Assembly (NCBI RefSeq): GCF_000311825.1 | Contig: NZ_HE978568.1 | Coordinates: 130,657-194,656, forward strand | DNA: 64,000 nucleotides | Reading direction: 5' to 3' | Source: Peptoniphilus grossensis ph5 | Lineage (GTDB): Bacteria; Bacillota; Clostridia; Tissierellales; Peptoniphilaceae | Part shown: piece after piece, positions 24,748 to 33,384 of the stretch | Numbering within the stretch: position 1 is the stretch's first letter | Layout: every line of letters starts with the position of its first letter | Translations under genes and position numbers: made by a program | Notes under the pieces: generated by a model | Databases searched by the model: none | Told to the model about the DNA's origin: nothing | The model's input: only the letters and a program-made list of their open reading frames with translations

Positions 24748-25449
24748 CTAGCAAATTTCTACAGCTACACCTGTAAGTTCTTGCAGTCTCTCTTTAATAA
24801 GTTTCGCATCAGAATTAGCATCTGATAAATGCAAAACATATATCTTTTTAAGCCTTGATAAATCACTTCTTTCCAGCAAATTAATAGCGGTGTCTAAAGA
24901 CATATGATTCTTTTTAATTCTCTCTCTTAGTTTGTCATTTAAACCTGGATTGTCATTAATAGTTTCTTTGTCATAATTAACTTCCATCATAAAATAATCT
25001 GGACTAAAACTATAAATAGAATATTGAGTGTCTGTTATAAAAACTAACTCTTCTTTTGCTAAGATGTCGCAAATTAAGAATCCCACTGGCTCTTTAGCAT
25101 CGTGAATTGTCTTGAAAGGTTTGACAATAAAACTCCCAATATCTACATCAAAATAAGAATCTCCAAAGTTTTTAAAACCCTTGACTCTATGACTATCAAG
25201 CTTCAAAGCTTCCTTTGTACCTTTAGTCATATATATGTTTACTCCAGCCTTTATCAAATTCTTACAAGCTTTTGAGTGGTCTCCATGCTCATGACTTACC
25301 AAAACACCGTCAATATCCGTAGTCTTAAAATTAAGTGCTTCCTGGATTTTTTTATAAGGGATACCACACTCAATCAAGAGTGTAGTATCCTCATTACTTA
25401 TCTTGTAACAGTTGCCAGAACTACCACTGGCTATGACTTCAATCTTCAT
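24748..25449 (-). CDS. Metallo-beta-lactamase fold hydrolase (YycJ-like)
   Basis: 233 residues. Starts EVIASGSSGNCYKI; metal site VLVSHEHGDHSKACKNL (HxHxDH), later ITDTQYS, KKNHMSL and VLHLSDANSD. Phage copies of this family sit beside RecT and are thought to act in DNA end processing. Here it lies between RecT and replication genes. Confidence 0.88.
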   Translation of the reverse strand: MKIEVIASGSSGNCYKISNEDTTLLIECGIPYKKIQEALNFKTTDIDGVLVSHEHGDHSKACKNLIKAGVNIYMTKGTKEALKLDSHRVKGFKNFGDSYFDVDIGSFIVKPFKTIHDAKEPVGFLICDILAKEELVFITDTQYSIYSFSPDYFMMEVNYDKETINDNPGLNDKLRERIKKNHMSLDTAINLLERSDLSRLKKIYVLHLSDANSDAKLIKERLQELTGVAVEIC

Positions 25450-25645
25450 CTTTAAATACCTGACATTCGATTTGGAAAGTTATCCTACGCATAATATTTT
25501 CTACGCTTGACTTAGATAAATTTTCATAGAGTGTAACTGTGTAGTCTTTATTTTCCACAATTATGTCATATTTACCATCGGAGTTTTCTAGTGCATAAAC
25601 TGTATCAGGGTTAAATAAAATTCCAAGTGATCCACTTACTATCAT
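25439..25645 (-). CDS. Small phage protein, unknown
   Basis: 68 residues, between RecT and MBL genes and overlapping the latter by 11 nt. Mostly beta by composition, with VENKDYTVTLYENLSKSSVE. No family recognised. Confidence 0.65.
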   Translation of the reverse strand: MIVSGSLGILFNPDTVYALENSDGKYDIIVENKDYTVTLYENLSKSSVENIMRRITFQIECQVFKDED

Positions 25646-25658
25646 TTTCTATTCCCCC

Positions 25659-26477
25659 TTAAAATGGTGCCTTTACATCATCTTCAATAATTTCTCCAGT
25701 TTCTGGATTAACTTCAATAGTTTCTTCTTCCTCGTCTGGATTTGTCATTTCAAGCATAGCGTTGTTTTCTGTGGCTCTTAAAACTTCTCTGTCTTCCTCT
25801 TCCTTAACTGCATCCTGGAACTCTGTTGTCAAAACTCCATACTTGCTCAAAAGTTTTTTAATTACTGTTTTTTGTCCCATTTCATCAAATTGTTTTTTCC
25901 ATGGGCTATATTTACTTCCGTAAGATTGAGAGTATCTTTCAGCGTGTTCTGTAACTTCGTCCTTTGTCATATAAATAGCTTTTTCATATCCATTTAAGAG
26001 TTGGAAGTAAGCAAAGTAACCCATAACTTTATCAGACTTAGGCTCTCCGATTATTTCAAAGGTGCCTCTTAAAAAGTCTCTTTTAACTTCCATACCCTCG
26101 TACAAAATTCCAGCGTTTAAGGCCTTATATTGTCCGCTTCTTTGTGCCATTTGGATATATCCCTTATAGCCGATTTGGAATTGAGGCCTTGTTGTTCCTT
26201 TGCTGTTGTATGGCACTATATAGGCGTAGCCAAGATTTTTATTAATAGGCAAATTAAGAGTAGCTGCTTTTAGTGCCTCCATAACAACCTCTTTAGGGTT
26301 ACAATCTTGCAAAGAAGTATCGCCATTGTATAGGTCAATAATCGATGCTAAAAACCTGTCTTTATTTTCCTTTAAAGCATCAGCAAATAAGTTTTGCATA
26401 CCTTGGTTTTTAAGCAAATTCTTCATTTGGTTTACTGGACTTAATGCCCTATTTTCTTGCTTTTGTATGTTTGTCAT
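25659..26477 (-). CDS. recT: RecT-family single-strand annealing protein
   Basis: 272 residues. RecT signatures: NPKEVVMEALKAATLNLPIN, LGYAYIVPYNSKG, FQIGYKGYIQMAQRSGQYKA, KQFDEMGQKTVIKKLLSKYG. Acidic C-tail. Anneals complementary single strands with SSB and the neighbouring nuclease genes. Confidence 0.95.
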   Translation of the reverse strand: MTNIQKQENRALSPVNQMKNLLKNQGMQNLFADALKENKDRFLASIIDLYNGDTSLQDCNPKEVVMEALKAATLNLPINKNLGYAYIVPYNSKGTTRPQFQIGYKGYIQMAQRSGQYKALNAGILYEGMEVKRDFLRGTFEIIGEPKSDKVMGYFAYFQLLNGYEKAIYMTKDEVTEHAERYSQSYGSKYSPWKKQFDEMGQKTVIKKLLSKYGVLTTEFQDAVKEEEDREVLRATENNAMLEMTNPDEEEETIEVNPETGEIIEDDVKAPF

Positions 26478-27049
26478 TTTAAATCTCCTTTTAAATCTTC
26501 CTGTTTCATGAAAACTCCGTTTATAGTTTTTCCTTTTCTATCCTTGATTTTTTCGTAAGCTCTAGCTAGGCAGTCGACTGGATCCATTTCTAATTGCTCG
26601 CATAAAATAATCAGAGTTACAAAAATATCGCCCATTTCTAAAATCATCTTATCTGCTAATTCACAAAGATAAGAATTATCATCAATTTCTCCATAACCGT
26701 TGTTAAAGCTAAATTCATCTTTATATAAAGTCCACTCATCTCTAAATTCGAAGACCTCTTCCATAAATTTTAAAAACTGTTTTTCTGCAATATCTGCGTG
26801 GAGTAAATCTTTATCCTTTGCCCAATCAAGGACCTTTTCTCCTAATTCCTCAAATATAGTATTTTCACTAAATTTAATATGATCTAGGCTATCTATAATC
26901 AAATCAAAATTTTTAGGATAATTCTCTACATCTTTTATACGCAGATTGTAAACTTCAGCATGTCTGCTATCACTTTTATAAGTTCTAGCTTTAACCTCTG
27001 CTTCTGGATCACAATAAATTAATTTCATTATTAAATCTTTAACTTTCAT
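26474..27049 (-). CDS. MazG-like nucleotide pyrophosphohydrolase domain protein
   Basis: 191 residues. C-terminal half resembles MazG-like: LCELADKMILEMGDIFVTLI and CEQLEMDPVDCLARAYEKIK (EExxE..ExxD style metal residues). N-terminal ~85 unknown. May limit alarmones or modified nucleotides during infection. Overlaps RecT start by 4 nt. Confidence 0.7.
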   Translation of the reverse strand: MKVKDLIMKLIYCDPEAEVKARTYKSDSRHAEVYNLRIKDVENYPKNFDLIIDSLDHIKFSENTIFEELGEKVLDWAKDKDLLHADIAEKQFLKFMEEVFEFRDEWTLYKDEFSFNNGYGEIDDNSYLCELADKMILEMGDIFVTLIILCEQLEMDPVDCLARAYEKIKDRKGKTINGVFMKQEDLKGDLK

Positions 27050-27061
27050 CTTCCTGCCTCC

Positions 27062-27499
27062 TTAAAATGGTATATCGTCATTATCTACTGGGAAAAAACC
27101 TTCGTCACTATAACCATCAGCATCAGAATTACTATTTTGGTAATTTTCGCCACCAGAATTATTATTTTTAGATCCTACAAAAGTGATGCTATTAACTAAA
27201 ACATCAGTTGTATAAATAGTCCTTCCGTCTTTTTCGTAGCTTCCAGTTTGGATTCTTCCCTCTACTGCAATTTGGCTTCCCTTGCTGTGATAATTTGCAA
27301 TTACTTCGGCAGTTTTACCAAAGGCTGTGCATGAGATAAAGTCAGCTGTAGGTTGGTTATTTCTTTCAGCTTCTTCTCTTTTGTCTTTGCTTAGTTTTCT
27401 ATCTACTGCAACTGTAAACTTTAAAATAGCCATTCCTGACTTGCTATATTTAAGCTCTGGATCTCTCACTAATCTTCCAATTAAATTTACGCTGTTCAT
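27062..27499 (-). CDS. ssb: Single-stranded DNA-binding protein
   Basis: 145 residues. OB fold with MNSVNLIGRLVRDPELKYSK and FISCTAFGKTAEVIANY, Gly/Asn-rich linker, and the acidic C-terminal tip DDIPF that binds partner proteins. Confidence 0.96.
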   Translation of the reverse strand: MNSVNLIGRLVRDPELKYSKSGMAILKFTVAVDRKLSKDKREEAERNNQPTADFISCTAFGKTAEVIANYHSKGSQIAVEGRIQTGSYEKDGRTIYTTDVLVNSITFVGSKNNNSGGENYQNSNSDADGYSDEGFFPVDNDDIPF

Positions 27500-27660
27500 T
27501 CTTCCACCTCAACAATTCCTCTATATTCGTATGTTGTTAAATATCCTGTGTTATTTTTCCTCTTTTCTCTAAGGAATTTTTCTGCTTTTTCTTTACTGTC
27601 AAAATAAAATTTATTTTCTGGGTATGTGTCAAAATACTTAATCACTAAATGTTTTTTCAT
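27496..27660 (-). CDS. Small phage protein, unknown
   Basis: 54 residues from ATG 27658-27660, ending in TGA that overlaps the ssb ATG. Charged, with YFDTYPENKFYFDSKEKAEK. The gene is coupled on both sides (27657-28001 ends at its start), which supports it being translated. Confidence 0.6.
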   Translation of the reverse strand: MKKHLVIKYFDTYPENKFYFDSKEKAEKFLREKRKNNTGYLTTYEYRGIVEVEE

Positions 27661-28001
27661 TCTTCTTCGTCCTCCTCATCTAACATATCTATTTGATTAC
27701 TTTTCACTTTTTCCAAGACAACAACACCGTCATCAATTTTAAATTCCATGCCTTGGTATGCATCGCCACCGTCTAGGCTTGATTTCTTTTGTAGATTAGT
27801 GCCTATCTTGTAGTTAAAAGCTGGCATCTTATAAACTGTCTCTTCTTTATGTTCATATACAGTTCCTATTTTTAATTTAAGAGTTATGTCGCCTTGCTCA
27901 AATTCTCCAGCAGCTATTTTCTTTGCTACATGGATAATTGATGCGTTTAAACTCATCTGCATTTCTTCAAATTTTTCATCTTGTAAACTAAATACTCTCA
28001 T
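27657..28001 (-). CDS. Phage protein, unknown
   Basis: 114 residues with an acidic C-tail (DMLDEEDEEE). Region MSLNASIIHVAKKIAAGEFE and GDITLKLKIGTVYEH is seen in phage recombination modules; function unknown. Coupled to its neighbours. Confidence 0.72.
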   Translation of the reverse strand: MRVFSLQDEKFEEMQMSLNASIIHVAKKIAAGEFEQGDITLKLKIGTVYEHKEETVYKMPAFNYKIGTNLQKKSSLDGGDAYQGMEFKIDDGVVVLEKVKSNQIDMLDEEDEEE

Positions 28002-28180
28002 TCTTCCACCTCAAAAACCTCTGGATAAAACCTGCTTCCACACTTTAAAATTTTGTCTATGTCTTCTTTTTCATCTTGACCATAGCCTGTCCCGATGTAA
28101 TACTTAACTTCATATCCATTGAAGACTTTTATAATTCCGATGTTACCGCTGTACCACCAAGCACCTAAAACCTTAATCAA
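27998..28180 (-). CDS. Small phage protein, unknown
   Basis: 60 residues, aromatic rich (GAWWYSGNIGIIKVFNGYEV). Overlaps the Rad50-like gene's end and the next gene's start by a few nt, so it belongs to the same operon. Confidence 0.65.
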   Translation of the reverse strand: MIKVLGAWWYSGNIGIIKVFNGYEVKYYIGTGYGQDEKEDIDKILKCGSRFYPEVFEVEE

Positions 28181-29975
28181 CTTTAAGCTCCTTATCCTTG
28201 CTAACTACTAACCTTACTAACTGCGTATCTGTTTTGATTAACTCGTTTACACTTTCTGCGTTGTCTATAAATATTGGCACTTTTAAATCAAGCTTGTCTG
28301 ACAAGCTATTAATTACATCAAGACCTGCGTTTATCTTTGCGGCATTGTTTAAGTCACTGTAAGGCACTCCTTTAAAAGTAGCTTCGCAAGTTTCTGTAAT
28401 TCCGCCATTTATTTGATTTTCAAAAAGCTTAAATTTTACCAGGTCAAAACTGTCATTAATTTTGTCGCTTACTAGGTCTACATAAGCCTTTGTGTACTCT
28501 TCGCAAAGATAAATAATTCTTTGTTGTTCTTCGTATAATTTGGCAAGTTCTTTTTCTCGAGACTCCAACTCTTTAATTCTTTCATCAATCTTTTCGTTTT
28601 GTCCTTGTAGAGATAATTTTTTGTTTATTTCTTCCAAATCTGCGTTTAAGGAGTCTTTCTTTTCTAGTAAGTCCTTTTTATTGTCTAAAGAAAAATCACT
28701 TAATTTTGCCTTAGCCTCGTCAAGCTCCTTGTCAATTTCTTGTAGTCTAATAGGTTCAGTTGGCAGGTCTTCTTCCTTATATTCTTTTACCTCATAGATT
28801 GCTATAAGTTTTTCGCTCTCTTCAATTTTTATCTTTAAATCTTTCGCTTTTTCTTCTATGTTTGTTAACTTTTCAGATTTTTTCTTGTTGAAGTTAGCCA
28901 TCGTTTTCTCTATTTGGTCTGGTAATAGGTCTTGACCGCAAGTTGGACACTTAAAGTCTCCTTGATACTGTTCTTTGTGGACTTCTTGCCATTCTTCCCT
29001 AGCCTTTTCAACTAGATCTTTAAGCTTTTCTATATTCTTTTTCGCTTCTTCAAGTGCTAATTTATCGTGTTCTTTTTCAAGCAATACATTTTTATTTTTT
29101 AGATTTATTTCAAAGCATTTGTTTTGATACTTTTCTGCTAGGTCAGACTTTTCTTTTTGTAACGCAGTAATTTTTTCTGTTATCTCAGTCATGCCCTCTG
29201 CCATTTTCGATGCATCTGCAAGCTTTTCGTCAATCTCTTTTATTGCTGGAAGTGTGCTTCTCTTTCTAAACTCTAAGGCATCAAAATCTATATCGTGGAT
29301 CTTTGACTTGTCTAATTCGTCAATTCTTGCTGGTATAGACTCAATGTCCTTGTTTATTTTCCTGGCACTATCCTTGGCGATTTTCTTTAATTCATCAACT
29401 GTATAAGTTTCAAGGTCTAAGTCTTCTAAGTCCTTATTCTTTGCGATAATATCCTCTGGCTTTACATCTTCTATAAGGCTTAAAAGTATTTCTCTTCTTT
29501 CTGTCTTTACCAAAAATTGGTTAAAGTACAGTGGATTTGAAAGCAAGTTGAAATTATCTTCAGACAACACACTTTCAATTCTTTCGTTGTACTCTTTTTT
29601 CTTAACTGGGACAGCGTTGATATAGTAGTCAGTAGTGTGTCCAGTAAATTCTGCCTGTGTAGATCCACGCTTCTTAGTCCAGACTTCTTTATAGATTTTT
29701 TTAAGCGTAAGATCTGTGTCGTCAAAGACAAAATCTCCTTCAACTACTGATTCTAAGTTGTGGACTTCCTCTCCATTTTTGTCATAAGGCTTTATTGCAA
29801 AGTCTTTTCTGTTAAGGCTGTCCTTATCCCAAAGTAACCAGGAATAAGCATCGAAGATTGTTGTCTTGCCTACTGCGTTGTCCCCATAAATATTAGCTGT
29901 GTCCTTAAAGTCTATTGTTAAGTCTTTAATTCCCTTGAAGTTTTTAAGCTTTAAAGTTTTGATTTTTATTTGCAT
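28173..29975 (-). CDS. Rad50/SbcC-like ATPase
   Basis: 600 residues. Walker A GDNAVGKTTIFDAYSW (~32-48), two long coiled coils around a zinc hook CPTCG (~345), then signature and Walker B-like region (IFIDNAESVN, ~570). Partner of phage recombination nucleases. The segment IESIPARIDELDK (DNA about 29312-29345) aligns with spacer 36525-36558 (23 of 34 bases, 7 of 11 residues). Confidence 0.88.
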   Translation of the reverse strand: MQIKIKTLKLKNFKGIKDLTIDFKDTANIYGDNAVGKTTIFDAYSWLLWDKDSLNRKDFAIKPYDKNGEEVHNLESVVEGDFVFDDTDLTLKKIYKEVWTKKRGSTQAEFTGHTTDYYINAVPVKKKEYNERIESVLSEDNFNLLSNPLYFNQFLVKTERREILLSLIEDVKPEDIIAKNKDLEDLDLETYTVDELKKIAKDSARKINKDIESIPARIDELDKSKIHDIDFDALEFRKRSTLPAIKEIDEKLADASKMAEGMTEITEKITALQKEKSDLAEKYQNKCFEINLKNKNVLLEKEHDKLALEEAKKNIEKLKDLVEKAREEWQEVHKEQYQGDFKCPTCGQDLLPDQIEKTMANFNKKKSEKLTNIEEKAKDLKIKIEESEKLIAIYEVKEYKEEDLPTEPIRLQEIDKELDEAKAKLSDFSLDNKKDLLEKKDSLNADLEEINKKLSLQGQNEKIDERIKELESREKELAKLYEEQQRIIYLCEEYTKAYVDLVSDKINDSFDLVKFKLFENQINGGITETCEATFKGVPYSDLNNAAKINAGLDVINSLSDKLDLKVPIFIDNAESVNELIKTDTQLVRLVVSKDKELKVD

Positions 29976-30259
29976 GATAAACCTCCGTCAAATAGAGACT
30001 TAAAGGCTGCAAAGTCCTTTAACATGACTTCTGTCATATAACTTACTAAGAATTTTTTAAAGATTTGTGCGTCAATAGGATTGTTACAAAGTTTGTTTTC
30101 TCCAACATTTTTTTTCATTAAATCGCCAGTTATTATGCTTGCATTTAAGATTAAACGTAAATCATTTTTTACTTCTTCTTCTTTTTCGTGCATCAATGCA
30201 TCTGCGTAAGTTTTAAACAATTTTCCATCTTCAGTTTCAAAACATTCTATTTTTTTCAT
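29966..30259 (-). CDS. Phage protein, unknown
   Basis: 97 residues. KIECFETEDGKLFKTYADAL is a short motif common in early phage proteins; the rest is helical. RBS AAGGAGTTAGAAAA. First gene after the structured element at 30278-30340. Confidence 0.7.
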   Translation of the reverse strand: MKKIECFETEDGKLFKTYADALMHEKEEEVKNDLRLILNASIITGDLMKKNVGENKLCNNPIDAQIFKKFLVSYMTEVMLKDFAAFKSLFDGGLSCK

Positions 30260-30277
30260 TTTTCTAACTCCTTGTGA

Positions 30278-30340
30278 TATACTAAGAGCAAATATTAATT
30301 TATTTTAGTCCTTGAGTTTTAGCCGACCTGGGACTTTTTT
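30278..30340 (+). ncRNA. Candidate small RNA or leader structure
   Basis: Extended -10 TGATATACT (30275-30283) followed by AGAGCA, then a weak stem AGTCC/GGACT and a T6 run, nested within GAGCAA/TTGCTC arms. Same layout as 1036-1117, also opposite to flanking genes and just before a minus-strand start codon. It may instead be a leader of 29966-30259. Confidence 0.3.
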
Positions 30341-30357
30341 CTTGCTCTTTTTCATTC

Positions 30358-30576
30358 TTACTTCCTCTTTAAATACTTATTTTTTACATACTTTAAAAAT
30401 TTCCCATAATCGTGGAAAACTTTAACTCCAAACTCTTTGCGATAAGCTTCCCTTTCATCTTCCAGAAATTTTCTATAATCTTGTATTTCAAAATCTTCTC
30501 CATCGGCAATATTATTTTTCTCAAAAAATGCTCTTAAAATTCCTGTCGCAGTTCTTATATTTGCTTTCAATTTCAT
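30358..30576 (-). CDS. Small phage protein, unknown
   Basis: 72 residues from ATG 30574-30576, overlapping the previous stop (TGATG) after GAGGTG. Charged helical (DYRKFLEDEREAYRKEFGVK). No family recognised. Confidence 0.65.
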   Translation of the reverse strand: MKLKANIRTATGILRAFFEKNNIADGEDFEIQDYRKFLEDEREAYRKEFGVKVFHDYGKFLKYVKNKYLKRK

Positions 30577-30749
30577 CACCTCACCAAAAACTTAAAAAAA
30601 CTATCAATTACTTCCACGCCTGCGTATAAAAACCAAAATACAAATTTAATTGAAATCAAACTTATAAAGTATAAGGCTTTCGCAAGGATCAGTATTCCTA
30701 TAAATCTTCTGATTAATAAAAATAAGTTAAATCTGTTAACCTTTATCAT
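30576..30749 (-). CDS. Small membrane protein
   Basis: 57 residues from ATG 30747-30749, which overlaps the methylase-like stop (ATGA). Two hydrophobic segments (FLLIRRFIGILILAKALYFI and IKFVFWFLYAG). Ends TGA overlapping the next start. Tight coupling argues that it is real. Confidence 0.55.
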   Translation of the reverse strand: MIKVNRFNLFLLIRRFIGILILAKALYFISLISIKFVFWFLYAGVEVIDSFFKFLVR

Positions 30750-31396
30750 TTTTTAAACCTCCATAAATCCCAAATATAAGTTGGTGTGTACCAAATAGAC
30801 ATTGTCTCTAAAGTTAAAGCATCTTGATTTTTAACTATCGCAGGGATCCCCAGTAAACTAAGTTGTATATAAGTCATGTGGACTGCCTTGATGTCTAAGT
30901 CTCCGCATATAACAAGTAATTGCTTTTGTGGGTTTAAGCCTTGCCTTAGCATGGCTCTTACAAGTCCTATGATGGTAACTCCGCCACCAACCGCAGGGTC
31001 AGTCACTGTCATATAACCTTTTTCTTTTATTTCTTTGTCGTCAAATGCTACATTTGCCAATAAATCTGCAAGATTTAAAGGTGTAAAGACTTGACCTGTC
31101 CACTTATTGCCTAACTCCAATTCCATAAAGACTCTACCTAATACGTCTTGCGGCTCTTTTGATAGCTCCAGGACTACAAGGCCCATGATGTCGGATATTT
31201 TCCAGATTTGCTCTGGACTGTAAGTCTTTATGATGTCGAGATACCTTTTCTCTCTTTCTGCTGCTTGGTCTTTATCGCAAGCATTACTAATTGATATTGC
31301 CACGACTTCTAAAAAATCTTTATAGACTTGCCATAAATCTCTGGTAGATGCTAACTCCCTAAACTGCTTGATTATTTCTTTCATTTTCTTTTTCAA
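30746..31396 (-). CDS. N6-methylase-like protein without NPPY motif
   Basis: 216 residues if read from TTG; an ATG four codons in (31384) is an alternative. Methylase fold: GQVFTPLNLADLLA and DPAVGGGVTIIGL (SAM motif I-like), VICGDLDIKAVHMTYIQLSL. The catalytic (D/N)PPY motif is not seen; the end reads SIWYTPTYIWDLWRF. Phage members of this group share the lack, so activity is doubtful. Confidence 0.75.
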   Translation of the reverse strand: MKKKMKEIIKQFRELASTRDLWQVYKDFLEVVAISISNACDKDQAAEREKRYLDIIKTYSPEQIWKISDIMGLVVLELSKEPQDVLGRVFMELELGNKWTGQVFTPLNLADLLANVAFDDKEIKEKGYMTVTDPAVGGGVTIIGLVRAMLRQGLNPQKQLLVICGDLDIKAVHMTYIQLSLLGIPAIVKNQDALTLETMSIWYTPTYIWDLWRFKK

Positions 31397-31517
31397 AATC
31401 CTTTAAAAATGCTCTAGCAAGTATTCTTCCTAATTCGGGCATTACATTTATTTCTTCTGATTTATCTTCTTCGATTTTTTTGACTTCCAATGTTTTCTTG
31501 TCCATAGTTATTTTCAT
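31359..31517 (-). CDS. Small phage protein, unknown
   Basis: 52 residues from ATG 31515-31517, RBS TAGGTGGGTGAC. Charged N-terminus, then MPELGRILARAFLKDFEKEN. It overlaps the methylase-like start by 26-38 nt in another frame. Confidence 0.5.
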   Translation of the reverse strand: MKITMDKKTLEVKKIEEDKSEEINVMPELGRILARAFLKDFEKENERNNQAV

Positions 31518-31518
31518 G

Positions 31519-32292
31519 TCACCCACCTAAAAACTTGTTGGTAAAGTAAATCTGTCCCTTACCAGTCATCTTGGTAGTTGTAGTTGTCCTTGTGCTTCCG
31601 TCTGGGTTGTTAATTACTCTTACCTTAGTTTCAAAAAGTCCTTGTTCCATAGATCTTTGTGTAGGCTGATTTCTTCTTTCTCCGCCCTTACATAAATAAC
31701 CTTGGTCTCTCAGTAAAGCAAATAACCTATTTTGCCCCATGTTTGGTAGACCATTTTGTTTTAACCTCTTGGCAAATTCGCCTATAAGAATTGAGTTCTC
31801 AGCAACTTCGCAAGAGTCAGAAAATAAAACTTTAGGTCTGTTTCTTTCGTTTTCTGCTTCGGCTGCAATTCTTCTTTGCTTTTCCTCTTTTAGAGTCGTT
31901 GCAAGTTGTATCAAATAGTCTGGGTCTGTAAGAGTTCTTTCAATGACAGTTTCCGTCATGTACGCTCCATGTTTTCTGATTGTTGGTAGCACTTCTGATG
32001 TAACCCAATCAGCAAATCTTTCTGCCTCAGGTTTTCTGCTTTGGAAAATCAATTTATATAAGTTTGATTCATTTATAAAATTCGCTTGTTGTCTTCTTCC
32101 GATTGAATCTATGACGTCAGTAGTACTGACACCATCTTCATTAAGTCTTGTTTTAGCCATTCTTGGATTGTTAATCTCTAAAACCCTACATACATCGTTT
32201 AAATTGAAATAAGGCTCATCATTTATAATCGATGTTCTTACTTGTCCAAACTCTCTATTTTCAAAAATTCTTAAATCATTCATTTCATTCAC
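31519..32292 (-). CDS. Phage antirepressor (BRO-N plus KilAC)
   Basis: 257 residues. N-terminal BRO domain (FGQVRTSIINDEPYFNLNDV, FADWVTSEVLPTIRKHGAYM) and C-terminal KilAC (ILIGEFAKRLKQNGLPNMGQ, LRDQGYL). Antirepressors of this kind bind or bypass CI to favour lytic growth. Confidence 0.92.
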   Translation of the reverse strand: MNEMNDLRIFENREFGQVRTSIINDEPYFNLNDVCRVLEINNPRMAKTRLNEDGVSTTDVIDSIGRRQQANFINESNLYKLIFQSRKPEAERFADWVTSEVLPTIRKHGAYMTETVIERTLTDPDYLIQLATTLKEEKQRRIAAEAENERNRPKVLFSDSCEVAENSILIGEFAKRLKQNGLPNMGQNRLFALLRDQGYLCKGGERRNQPTQRSMEQGLFETKVRVINNPDGSTRTTTTTKMTGKGQIYFTNKFLGG

Positions 32293-32561
32293 CTACTTTC
32301 TATTTTTATAAGTTGTCGTATTATGGTCTGCAAATAAATCAAGCAAAGATTAAATAAAAACTGGGCATTTATATCTCCTAATAACTGCCTAGCATAATCA
32401 GGATCATAATTCGATTTTTCAATAAGCCTTATTCTTCTTTCAAACTCTTCAATATTTGGCATATTAAAGACTTGTAAAAAAATCCCAGACATAAATTCAT
32501 CTTTTAAATTTTTATTGATTTTTTCTATAGCATCCTTAATTTCTTCTCTTTCTTTTTCCAC
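32289..32561 (-). CDS. Phage protein, unknown
   Basis: 90 residues, helical. Coupled to the antirepressor by a 4-nt overlap; RBS AGGAGAGGTGAGGAC. No family recognised. Confidence 0.65.
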   Translation of the reverse strand: MEKEREEIKDAIEKINKNLKDEFMSGIFLQVFNMPNIEEFERRIRLIEKSNYDPDYARQLLGDINAQFLFNLCLIYLQTIIRQLIKIESR

Positions 32562-32611
32562 GTCCTCACCTCTCCTTTATTTGCTATAATCTCCATAAGG
32601 AGATGATTTTT

Positions 32612-32920
32612 TTGAATTATTCTGAAATTGTTTTAAGTCCTCATCAAAAACAAATACTTAAATATCTGTCTAAGAACCCCAACTCACAATTAGAACAATT
32701 CGATGACAAAGATATAGACTTTCTAGTTAAATTGCACTTCATAAAGCAAGAACTTGCTTACAAAGGTTCGTTAGAAACCATCCTTTTGTATTCCTTAGAT
32801 CCCCAAGCCTACAACTACTCTTTATTTGCTAAAAGAGATGTCTTAAGAACTTGGTATCCCTCCATAATTTCAACCCTATCTTTAATTCTTTCTGTAATTG
32901 CTATACTTAGGACTTTGTAA
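32612..32920 (+). CDS. Winged-helix-like protein with C-terminal membrane anchor
   Basis: 102 residues. I chose TTG 32612 because AAGGAG is 9 nt upstream; ATG 32603 touches that site. LSPHQKQILKYLSKNP looks like the first helices of a winged helix, and WYPSIISTLSLILSVIAILR is a C-terminal membrane segment. Plus strand within a minus operon, so expressed alone, possibly in the lysogen. A superinfection-exclusion role is possible but only inferred. Confidence 0.55.
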   Translation: MNYSEIVLSPHQKQILKYLSKNPNSQLEQFDDKDIDFLVKLHFIKQELAYKGSLETILLYSLDPQAYNYSLFAKRDVLRTWYPSIISTLSLILSVIAILRTL

Positions 32921-33098
32921 CAGTAATCAAAGCTATAAGCGATATTAATAAAGACGCTAAAGATATAATTGGAGTGTAAGTTTCTAAATCCATCCACAAA
33001 AAAGGATATTTGATGTCTATAGCAACTATCAGTCCATGTTTTTTTATCAGCTCTCTCAAAGGGAGCTTTCTTTCATCTTCTAACTTCATTTCTTTCAC
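32907..33098 (-). CDS. Small C-tail membrane protein
   Basis: 63 residues with RBS AAGGAAGGTGAAAGAA. Charged N-half, then TYTPIISLASLLISLIALIT membrane segment. Overlaps convergently the end of 32612-32920 by 14 nt, and the two encoded tails are both membrane anchors. Confidence 0.6.
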   Translation of the reverse strand: MKEMKLEDERKLPLRELIKKHGLIVAIDIKYPFLWMDLETYTPIISLASLLISLIALITVTKS

Positions 33099-33119
33099 CT
33101 TCCTTTTATCTGCTCATCT

Positions 33120-33329
33120 TTACTGGCAAAGATTTTCAAGGAAATCTGACTCAAAAACTGATTCATGTAAATCAGCTAAATATGAATTTAATTTCAATGA
33201 ATTCGAGTAATTCTGAGAAGCCAAAGAAATCAATTGGATTCTTAGGAGAAATTTATTAAACTCTATAAGCATTTCTATTTTTTGATCCATTTGCTCCATC
33301 AAGTGGATCATTTCTATTTCGCTTTTCAT
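33120..33329 (-). CDS. Small helical phage protein
   Basis: 69 residues, RBS AAAAGGAAGGCGAAAT. Amphipathic helices (MEQMDQKIEMLIEFNKFLL). It lies just downstream of operator O1 (33351-33367), so controlled by the CI/Cro switch. Confidence 0.6.
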   Translation of the reverse strand: MKSEIEMIHLMEQMDQKIEMLIEFNKFLLRIQLISLASQNYSNSLKLNSYLADLHESVFESDFLENLCQ

Positions 33330-33350
33330 ATTTCGCCTTCCTTTTATTTT

Positions 33351-33367
33351 CTACCGTTTTTCGGTAG
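33351..33367. promoter_or_regulatory. Repressor operator O1
   Basis: CTACCGTTTTTCGGTAG, a palindrome of type TACC-N7-GGTA, between the Cro-like gene and 33120-33329. TTGACC (33373-33378, minus strand) next to it may be the -35 of a repressed promoter. Confidence 0.7.
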
Positions 33368-33384
33368 TCTTGGGTCAAAAAAAA

